Below are positions 15,292 through 22,068 of a DNA stretch of 26,174 bases, piece after piece. Under the pieces are notes generated by a model. That model did no database searches and was not told where the DNA came from. It saw only the letters and a program-made list of their open reading frames with translations. A program made the position numbers and the translations under genes. Every line of letters starts with the position of its first letter. Positions within the stretch are counted from its first letter, which is position 1. Source of the stretch: CAYJHC01 sp964370035 (GTDB taxonomy: Bacteria > Bacillota > Clostridia > Peptostreptococcales > Anaerovoracaceae); the NCBI GenBank assembly GCA_964370035.1, contig CAYJGT010000017.1, positions 1 to 26,174 of the forward strand, written 5' to 3'.

Positions 15292-16158
15292 CTAAGGCCT
15301 CCGATACTCGCAAGGGACTTTTGCCTGACATAGCCCACAGCCAAATTTATAGTCACCTCTTTCTATATGAGGCGGCCACATTGATGCACAGACATCTTCA
15401 TAGTTAGAGCAAAGGTCTTTATCATGCCCATTTTTTGAAATGGCCTCACATGGACATCGTTTTATGCATGCCCCACAGCTTCCATCTTTATAATACAAAC
15501 ACCAATCATATGGGCCAAACCTAGAGTCTTGGGTGCAGGTAGGAATAACTTGATCCGCCTCAGATTTCACTTCAATTACCATAGTGGATAACCTTACTGC
15601 CATTCCCTTTTCTGTAATAATCCCATCACTTAAGCTAAAAGTTCCAAGCCCCGCAGCATATACCGAATGTCGGTGCGACCATCTAGATGCAATCCCTAGT
15701 GGCTCTGATACCTCTCTTTGAAATTCTGGTTGAAGATCAATAGATACCGCCTTATATCCCAAACTTTCCATTTCCGATACTAATTTCCCGCTAAATTCTT
15801 TCATTAAGGGTTCCCATTCTCCTCGCGACACAACCCAGTTATCCGAGGGAAATACCGTTGCTTTTCTCTGCATTAATCTAGTATTTTCGTTCTGCGGAAA
15901 AACCATTGATATTACCCTGATATTTTCTTCATTAATTTTTTCAGTTTTATACTTTAACCTTAACACTTCCAAGGGAGACCAATGAAACTCCCCGATATGG
16001 GTCTTTAAGAAGTTATAATAATCATCAACTCCTGATACAACTCCCATCATAGGCTCTAGGAATAACGGTTCATCTTTCTTCCCTAAAATGTTAAAATTAT
16101 TCAGTTTTAACCCACAATACACAGCGTTAATAATACTTTTTAATTCTATATTATTCAT
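15292..16158 (-). CDS. QueG-like 4Fe-4S protein
   Basis: 288 residues. The C-terminal third carries ferredoxin-type clusters: C228-x2-C231-x3-C235 (CGACIKRCP), a later C250/C257 pair, and C274/C277/C283 (CGLCQAKVPC), which fits two 4Fe-4S clusters. SRWSHRHSVYAAGLGTFSLS and GMAVRLSTMVI resemble epoxyqueuosine reductase (QueG) and reductive-dehalogenase-like proteins, which use these clusters with cobalamin. It is shorter than QueG (about 380) and lacks the C-terminal helical repeats. QueG itself is therefore unlikely; a stand-alone reductase of unknown substrate is more probable. The ATG at 16158 follows GGAGGGGG. It is convergent with dtd and has no partner genes. Confidence 0.72.
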   Translation of the reverse strand: MNNIELKSIINAVYCGLKLNNFNILGKKDEPLFLEPMMGVVSGVDDYYNFLKTHIGEFHWSPLEVLRLKYKTEKINEENIRVISMVFPQNENTRLMQRKATVFPSDNWVVSRGEWEPLMKEFSGKLVSEMESLGYKAVSIDLQPEFQREVSEPLGIASRWSHRHSVYAAGLGTFSLSDGIITEKGMAVRLSTMVIEVKSEADQVIPTCTQDSRFGPYDWCLYYKDGSCGACIKRCPCEAISKNGHDKDLCSNYEDVCASMWPPHIERGDYKFGCGLCQAKVPCEYRRP

Positions 16159-16508
16159 TTCCCCCTCCTTTTCACACTTATACTAGTGCTATTAAATTAC
16201 AATATCCATCAAATTTTATCAGTACCTGCTTATGAATTACTATTCTTCTTTACAAATTTTCAAAGTCATTCAACATATAAATAACATACCCAAACCTTTG
16301 TTATAATTGTCCTTCACCTTTCCCCCTTTCATTCAACATATTTCATTATTTTTCATTGATTTACATTTTTCCAAAAATAAATTTTTACTGATTTCTTGAA
16401 ACTTCAATGTTTTTAGTAGGGCGAAAAGCAAATAATATTTTTTTATATATGTCAAGTTTTTTCTTGTTTTCAAAAAATATTTTTTTTATTAATTTCACAA
16501 ATAAATTC

Positions 16509-16683
16509 TGTGGATATTTTTTTTCGCTTTTTGAATAAAATATGTATTTATGTTGAAATTTCAATATTTTTTTCTCGAAAGTTTTCCACAGGCTTCTTGT
16601 GATAAAATTGTATACAATTTTATTTTTTTTGTGGATAAACCTATTTTTCATTTAAATTTCAATTTGTTTCTTTCTGTGGAAAC
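16509..16683. other. Cluster of DnaA-box-like sequences
   Basis: Four 9-mers related to TTATCCACA occur in 175 bp. They are 16509-16517 (minus, ATATCCACA, one mismatch), 16582-16590 (plus, TTTTCCACA, one mismatch), 16630-16638 (minus, exact TTATCCACA) and 16675-16683 (minus, GTTTCCACA, two mismatches). The second and third face each other across the palindrome at 16602-16623. No dnaA, dnaN or other replication gene is in the window, so calling it an origin is not justified. Confidence 0.4.
16602..16623. repeat. Perfect 22-bp palindrome
   Basis: Two 11-base arms, ATAAAATTGTA and its exact complement, meet without a loop at 16612/16613. T8 follows at 16623-16630. It could be an operator, or a hairpin with a U tract on the plus strand, although the absence of a loop argues against a normal terminator. 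Confidence 0.7.
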
Positions 16684-17082
16684 TCTGCTCTTCTTTCCTT
16701 TTTTTCAGCCTTTTTCTTTTATACAAATCTTCTAGGTTCTATTTTTTTAATTTCAAATAAAATATTATTCGAAACATTATTTTTCACAATTCAGCAACTT
16801 ATTTTTCCTTTCCACCACGAAGACTGCCTCTTTATTTTCACATAACTATTCATTTTCGACATTTCAATTTAGGGCAAAAGTTTAACTTCCAATACTTTAC
16901 ATTTCCTCTTTATATGTTATCATTAATTATAGAAAAATTCAATTTAAGCTTGCCAATATAATTTAGCTGCCATCATAGTTAAGCACAGCTGAACAAAAGT
17001 GCCAAAGCTTCAAATCACTATGAATAATCAATTTTAAGTTTACTAATGGTTATTACGACACCCAAAATACTAGGAGGTTAAA

Positions 17083-18501
17083 ATGTCAAAGAAAATACCT
17101 AACACTCAAACACCCGACTGTATCGACAAAATCGCAAAGCAAACATGGTTGTACGAATTAGCAGATGGTGATATATTACCAAATAACGAACTAAATGATT
17201 TTGTTGTTCCTCCAACTCATGCGGCACACCTTATCAATACCTTTTTAATATCTGAAGGTTCTGCCCGTCAGAATTTAGCAACATTTTGCCAAACCTATAT
17301 GGATCCTGAAGCCGAAGCACTAATCGCAAACAACCTTTCCAAGAACTCCATCGACAAAACCGAGTATCCCCAAACAGCAGAGATCGAAGAAAGATGCATT
17401 AAAATGATTTCACACTTGTGGAATGCTCCTTCCTCCGACTACATAGGAACCTCTACCATTGGCTCCAGTGAAGCTTGTCAACTTGCTGGCATGGCTATGA
17501 AGGTTCGTTGGGAGGAATACGCAAAGAAAAAAGAACTCCCTTTTGGCGGGTGTACAGGAAAATCTCCCAATATTATAATATCCTCCGCTTATCAAGTTTG
17601 TTGGGAAAAATTCTCCACATTTTGGGATGTAGAGCTAAGAGAGATACCTTTAACGGAAGATGCTTTAACTTTAGATATACCCGCTGCAATAAATGCAATC
17701 GACGAATATACAATTGGCATAGTTCCTATTTTCGGCGTTACATACACAGGCTCTTATGATAATGTTGAAGCCTTAGATTCCGCTCTAGAAATATATAACG
17801 AAACAGCTGAATATAAAATACCCATACATGTGGATGGTGCTTCTGGCGCTTTGTTTGCGCCTTTTACAAATAAAGATTTGAAATGGGATTTCAGGTTAAA
17901 AAATGTGGTTTCAATATCTACATCAGGGCACAAATACGGACTTGTATATCCAGGTGTAGGTTGGGTGGTTTGGAAAGATAAAAAATATGTTCCTCAAAAA
18001 CTATCCTTTGATGTAAGTTACCTAGGGGGCTCACTCACTACATTAGGAGTTAATTTTTCAAGAAGCGCAAGCCAAATAATCGCTCAATATTATGTTTTTT
18101 TCAGATATGGTTTTTCAGGAATAAGAGAAATTCATCTCAAAACCAGTAAAATCGCACAAAAAATTTGCAATAGCCTAAAAGAACATGACTTATTTGATTT
18201 CTACAACGAGGGAAATGAATTACCTATAATTTGCTACAAACTAAAAGACACTGCCAATGTTGGTTGGTCTTTATATGACCTTTCAGACAGGCTGATGATG
18301 AAAGGCTGGCAGGTTCCAACCTATCCACTACCTAGTCAGGAAGAAGAAAATATAGTGCAAAGAATTGTATGCCGATCAGATTTTTCCCATAGTATGGCAG
18401 ATCAACTCGCTAACGCCTTCGAGGAAGCAATAAATGTATTAAATAACGCCCATGTCACCGTTCATGCAAATCAAACCGACCCTTACGGATTCACTCACTA
18501 A
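17083..18501 (+). CDS. gadB: Glutamate decarboxylase (PLP-dependent)
   Basis: 472 residues, close to the 466 of Escherichia coli GadB. It decarboxylates glutamate to GABA and consumes a proton. HVDGASGA (249-256) holds the PLP-ring aspartate D251, and STSGHKYG (280-287) holds the PLP lysine K284. GTSTIGSSEACQLAGMAMK (122-140) is the conserved PLP-phosphate region. The protein ends in Thr-His; E. coli GadB also has a histidine next to its C-terminus that closes the active site at neutral pH, but equivalence is a guess. The ATG follows AGGAGG. No GadC-type antiporter is adjacent. The stop codon overlaps the ABC permease stop from the other strand. Confidence 0.96.
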   Translation: MSKKIPNTQTPDCIDKIAKQTWLYELADGDILPNNELNDFVVPPTHAAHLINTFLISEGSARQNLATFCQTYMDPEAEALIANNLSKNSIDKTEYPQTAEIEERCIKMISHLWNAPSSDYIGTSTIGSSEACQLAGMAMKVRWEEYAKKKELPFGGCTGKSPNIIISSAYQVCWEKFSTFWDVELREIPLTEDALTLDIPAAINAIDEYTIGIVPIFGVTYTGSYDNVEALDSALEIYNETAEYKIPIHVDGASGALFAPFTNKDLKWDFRLKNVVSISTSGHKYGLVYPGVGWVVWKDKKYVPQKLSFDVSYLGGSLTTLGVNFSRSASQIIAQYYVFFRYGFSGIREIHLKTSKIAQKICNSLKEHDLFDFYNEGNELPIICYKLKDTANVGWSLYDLSDRLMMKGWQVPTYPLPSQEEENIVQRIVCRSDFSHSMADQLANAFEEAINVLNNAHVTVHANQTDPYGFTH

Positions 18502-19301
18502 ATTTTAAAATCCCTTTTATTATATAAGATACAACCTGTTATTGTTGCCGCTATGTATATGGCGGCATATACGGCAAACTCTCCATATATATCAGAATTT
18601 GATTCCAGTGCGCTAATTGGTCCTATTGTCGCGAAAGGAGAAATGTAACCAAGTAATTCTCCATTTTCCCCTAGCAACTGACTTAGGTAACCTAGCATAT
18701 AGCTTAATAAAACTATAAAGCTACCGATTGCTCCTGTACCTACTTTAACATTAAAGCCAGCAAGCAGCAGTATAATTCCACTAAAAAATATAGGTATCAA
18801 ACTAGATACTATACTCATTCTTAATATTTCATTTAAATTATAACTTTCTCCTCCTGCAACAATTCCACATAGTATAGTTACCGCCGTTGATAAGATAACT
18901 ACTAACAGTAGCGAAAATGTGACAACCAAATATTTACCAACATATATTTCCCGTCTGCTAACATGTAAAGAACTAAGGAATTCAATAGATTTGTTTTTCT
19001 CTTCACTTATGATTATTGAGGACGCAAAAGTTGCTCCATAGATAGAAAGCGCAATTAAGACAAGCTGATAAATCGTGCCAAAGTACGAAGAGTAATTTCC
19101 TAAGTCAGCCATATTTTCCATGCCAAATAACCTCATTATTTCTTGAGGCATTGCTTCAAATTTTACAGTGGCCATATCTTTTACAGAGGGGAAGAAAACC
19201 ATATACATAGCCATCATAGCAACTATACCTATAAGCCACCCTATTATTCTTTTTTTATTTACCAAGAGGCCAAAGGTGAAAATTTTAAAAACATTACCCA
19301 T
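18498..19301 (-). CDS. ABC-2 type transporter permease
   Basis: 267 residues with about six membrane segments (near 18-37, 70-93, 123-150, 165-185, 190-213 and 243-260). The sequence ASSIIISEEKNKSIEFLSS, between the second and third segments, is the usual coupling region of ABC-2 permeases of the drug/antimicrobial-peptide export group. It overlaps the upstream ATPase gene by 8 bp, so the two are made together. The substrate cannot be told from the sequence; exporters of this type often handle lantibiotics, drugs or lipids. Its stop overlaps the gadB stop by 4 bp in tail-to-tail orientation. Confidence 0.85.
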   Translation of the reverse strand: MGNVFKIFTFGLLVNKKRIIGWLIGIVAMMAMYMVFFPSVKDMATVKFEAMPQEIMRLFGMENMADLGNYSSYFGTIYQLVLIALSIYGATFASSIIISEEKNKSIEFLSSLHVSRREIYVGKYLVVTFSLLLVVILSTAVTILCGIVAGGESYNLNEILRMSIVSSLIPIFFSGIILLLAGFNVKVGTGAIGSFIVLLSYMLGYLSQLLGENGELLGYISPFATIGPISALESNSDIYGEFAVYAAIYIAATITGCILYNKRDFKI

Positions 19302-20127
19302 TTTTAACCTCCTTATAATAGTCTATAAATTCATCTTCCACAGTCTTTCCCTTTATTTCTAAACGGGTTAAGTTTAGCTTCGATAACTCAGTTATAACCT
19401 CGTTGATGTTCCCTGTAATTTCATAGGATTTCTCTATTCCATCTATAGTAGTATAAGTAACAACCTGCTTTAGTCTCAATGTTATATTTTCCATATCAAA
19501 ATAATCTACTAATTCTCCATCTTTGATTATAGCAACATTATCGCAGTAACGCTCAACTTCACTTAGATTATGACTAGAAAGGAAAATGGTTGTTCCCTTT
19601 TCTTTTTCCTTTATCAATTGCCGGAAAAACTTTCCTTGCATAAGTGGGTCTAATCCGCTAGTTGGCTCGTCTAAGATTATTATTTCTGATTTTTTTATAA
19701 AGCACTGGATTAACGAAACTTTTTTTCGATTTCCAAGACTTAATTCTTCTACCTTTTTGTCTAAATCAAGCTCAAAATAATCTGCTAATTCCTCAATGTA
19801 TTGTTGAGTTGCCCCCGCAAACTTTCCCGCAAACTTAAGCACCTGTCTGCAAGTTAAATTTTCATAAAATGCAGCCTCACTGGGTGCGTAAGCTATCTTT
19901 TCTCTAATTTTTTTTGCATCTCTAACACTATCATAGCCAGCAACAGTTATCTGCCCTTTTGTAGGAAATATAAAACTTAATATAGCCCTTATCGTTGTGC
20001 TTTTCCCTGCTCCATTTTTTCCTACAAACCCTACTATTTTTCCCTTTGGAATTTCAATGCTCAAATTTTTTACAGCTTCAACTTTACCGTAGTTTTTATT
20101 TAAACCATCAATATTAATTATGCTCAA
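19294..20127 (-). CDS. ABC transporter ATP-binding protein
   Basis: 277 residues with every ABC motif: Walker A GKNGAGKS (36-43), signature LSLGNRKK (129-136), Walker B IIILDEP (149-155), D-loop SGLDP and switch histidine H186 in SSHNLSEVE. The C-terminal extension (about 215-277) is common in export ATPases of the CcmA/YtrB type. Start is TTG, with GGAGG six bases upstream; no in-frame ATG lies near. It begins 17 bp after selU and overlaps the permease gene, so all three are probably one operon. Partner is the permease at 18498-19301. Confidence 0.92.
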   Translation of the reverse strand: MSIINIDGLNKNYGKVEAVKNLSIEIPKGKIVGFVGKNGAGKSTTIRAILSFIFPTKGQITVAGYDSVRDAKKIREKIAYAPSEAAFYENLTCRQVLKFAGKFAGATQQYIEELADYFELDLDKKVEELSLGNRKKVSLIQCFIKKSEIIILDEPTSGLDPLMQGKFFRQLIKEKEKGTTIFLSSHNLSEVERYCDNVAIIKDGELVDYFDMENITLRLKQVVTYTTIDGIEKSYEITGNINEVITELSKLNLTRLEIKGKTVEDEFIDYYKEVKNG

Positions 20128-20144
20128 TTTATGCCTCCAACTAT

Positions 20145-21257
20145 TTATCTACCAACCTTGCAATAATGTTCCAACAGAAACTCCTCAACTTCTATTTCAT
20201 CACCTCTAAACGCAACATTTCTAGTATCCTTCTTAATTTGATATTTGTAAGCTTTATCAAAATACTCTTTTAAGAATAGAGTTATCCAGGTTTCATGAGC
20301 ATCAAGTTTCCCTGTTCTCATTTGATATTCAAAAGCTTTATCAAAATATACCAAAGCTTCTTGTAACTTTTCTTTTCCTAACCTACGCTCTAATTTCATT
20401 ATATTCAATTCATTAATTTGTCGCCATTTTTCATATCCTTCTTCTTGCCCATACATATCAATATATTCCTGCTGAGCCACTACTACATATTCATCTAAAG
20501 TAATTTGGATTCTTTTCTCTAAAGGAACATCCACAATCACCACCTCAGAACTTTTAAAATAGTCTTGAAAAGGAGCAGGCAGAAAATTTTTACCTATATG
20601 CCGCCCTTCATCTTCCATTATAATATATTCAAACCCTTTTGCTTCTTTTCTAATTAAATCAAATGCCAAATCATTTTCAAAATTAATTTGGGTAGGTTGT
20701 GGTGTAGCATGACCGCCGAAGCTAGAACCTCTGTGATTTGCTATCCCTTCTAAGTCAACAAAATTACCAAATTTCTTAAGCAATATTGTCTTCCCCGATC
20801 CGGTGTAACCTCCTAAAACTATAGGCTTTACATTGATATTTTCTGGAAGCAGGCTTCTTATTGTAAAGCTGCGAAAATATTTGTAACCCCCTTCAATCCT
20901 AGGCACGTCTAAATCAAAAGCCTCCTTAATCCACTTTTGGGCAAAGGCAGATCTAGAGCCACCCCTAAAGCAATATAGCATGGCATCTGGGCATTTCTTC
21001 AGCATATCATACCACCTATTTAGCTTATCTTCTTTGTTTATCCCCGAAACAAGGCCAAGACCTAGTTCTGTCGCCTCCTCTTCACCTTTATGCTTATATA
21101 CAATCCCAACCATCTTCCGTTCTTCGTCATTCATTATTGGAATATTAACACTTGTTTCAAAAGCACCCCTTTCAAATTCAATCGGCGCACGTACATCAAT
21201 AAGAGGCCTTCTATCCAACACCAACTGTTTAAAGTTTTTATATAGTATTTCCGTCAA
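20145..21257 (-). CDS. selU: tRNA 2-selenouridine synthase
   Basis: 370 residues (E. coli SelU/MnmH has 364). It replaces sulfur by selenium at the wobble 2-thiouridine of certain tRNAs, using selenophosphate. The N-terminal rhodanese domain has the catalytic Cys C96 in YCFRGGSRS. A P-loop GGYTGSGKT (149-157) follows, then EDEGRHIG and the C-terminal helical part. The TTG start at 21257 has GAGG at seven bases and is needed to keep the rhodanese domain intact; the next in-frame Met is 42. Its presence implies a selenophosphate synthetase (selD) elsewhere in the genome. It heads the operon with the ABC transporter, with no obvious functional link. Confidence 0.95.
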   Translation of the reverse strand: MTEILYKNFKQLVLDRRPLIDVRAPIEFERGAFETSVNIPIMNDEERKMVGIVYKHKGEEEATELGLGLVSGINKEDKLNRWYDMLKKCPDAMLYCFRGGSRSAFAQKWIKEAFDLDVPRIEGGYKYFRSFTIRSLLPENINVKPIVLGGYTGSGKTILLKKFGNFVDLEGIANHRGSSFGGHATPQPTQINFENDLAFDLIRKEAKGFEYIIMEDEGRHIGKNFLPAPFQDYFKSSEVVIVDVPLEKRIQITLDEYVVVAQQEYIDMYGQEEGYEKWRQINELNIMKLERRLGKEKLQEALVYFDKAFEYQMRTGKLDAHETWITLFLKEYFDKAYKYQIKKDTRNVAFRGDEIEVEEFLLEHYCKVGR

Positions 21258-21321
21258 AATTCAACCTCTTTCTTTTTCCTTATACAGATTCTAGGTTTAT
21301 TTTACCACAATATCAAAAAAA

Positions 21322-21352
21322 AAGGCCAACGAAAATAAGTCTCTGGCCTTTA
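21322..21352 (-). terminator. Intrinsic terminator after the two-component operon
   Basis: AAAGGCCA (21322-21329) pairs with TGGCCTTT (21345-21352). On the minus strand the stem is followed directly by a run of T (complement of the A run from 21315). It lies 128 bp after the response-regulator stop and just before selU, and insulates the two minus-strand operons. Confidence 0.88.
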
Positions 21353-21479
21353 AACTATCATACATCATTTAGTTTTATTCTTCTTTTAATATTTTGGGTA
21401 ATGATTTAACCTTCATATTTGTCCTTTAGATTATCGTTTTTTTGTGTGTTAACTCATAGTTCAACCTATTAATTTTCAC

Positions 21480-22067
21480 TTACTTTAGGTATGACTTTAT
21501 GTCCCTTCTATTTTTAATCCCTAACTTCACAATTACTCTGGATACAAGTTTTTTCACCGAGTCCAAAGCATAGTTTAGCTCTTGACCAATTTCCTCATTA
21601 GTATAAGACTTTGCTAATAGCTTTGCTACCCTAAACTCAGCTTCTGTTAAAGATTCATCTAATTGAGCTAGCTTCTTTCCATCTAACGGATTTGCTGCTT
21701 TTAACCTTAAGTTAATTCTGGAAAGCAAAATTCCAGGAATAAATGGTTTGTTAATAAAATCAGCCGCGCCGCTTGATAAACTTTGCATTTCCGCTTCAGG
21801 ATCAGATAAACTAGTGAGGAAAATAGCTGGAACATTTTTATACCCATCTATTTCTCTAATTCTCTCTAGGGTTTCATACCCATCCATGTCAGGCATCAAT
21901 ATATCAAGTAATATTAAGTCCACTCCATATCCACTTTCAAGAAACTTTATAGCTTTTTCTCCAGATGGAGCAAGACTAACTGTATATTCTTCCTCTAAAA
22001 TTGACTCCGCTTGTTCTAACAATGTAAAATCGTCGTCTATCACTAGCACCCTTTCTTTGAAGTCCAT
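21480..22067 (-). CDS. Response regulator, receiver plus LuxR-type helix-turn-helix
   Basis: 195 residues. The receiver domain (1-125) has the acidic pair D11/D12, phospho-acceptor D55 in LILLDILMPD, T85 and K107 (FINKPF). A LuxR-type DNA-binding domain follows (about 138-195: LTEAEFRVAKLLAKSYTNEE, then DSVKKLVSRVIVKLGIKNRR). All phosphorylation residues are intact. The start is 1 bp from the stop of the hybrid kinase gene, so the two are translationally linked and form a cognate pair. Target genes are not evident; the transporter upstream of the kinase is one candidate. Confidence 0.92.
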   Translation of the reverse strand: MDFKERVLVIDDDFTLLEQAESILEEEYTVSLAPSGEKAIKFLESGYGVDLILLDILMPDMDGYETLERIREIDGYKNVPAIFLTSLSDPEAEMQSLSSGAADFINKPFIPGILLSRINLRLKAANPLDGKKLAQLDESLTEAEFRVAKLLAKSYTNEEIGQELNYALDSVKKLVSRVIVKLGIKNRRDIKSYLK

Positions 22068-22068
22068 A

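Larger units (their letters stand above)
16159..17082. other. 924-bp gene-free, very AT-rich spacer
   Basis: This is the longest non-coding stretch of the window, between the QueG-like gene and gadB. I see no credible gene in it. Positions 16500-16690 hold four sequences similar to DnaA boxes around a 22-bp palindrome. TTGAAATTTCAA (16554-16565) is a further perfect 12-bp palindrome. A 19-base sequence at 16644-16662 is repeated exactly at 8164-8182. Near gadB, TCATAGT (16973-16979) and ACTATGA (17017-17023) could close a leader hairpin. Confidence 0.6.

Noticed and set aside
16385..16651. Minus-strand open frame of 88 codons in the AT-rich spacer
   Set aside because: It has no ribosome site, is almost all Lys/Phe/Ile/Asn as expected of translated AT-rich DNA, and crosses the palindrome and box cluster.
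16509..16683. Chromosomal replication origin
   Set aside because: Only one box is exact, and dnaA, dnaN, recF, gyrB and rpmH are all absent; reported as a lead only.
17410..17595. Minus-strand open frame inside gadB
   Set aside because: It is antisense to the PLP-binding core of gadB, with no ribosome site or domain.
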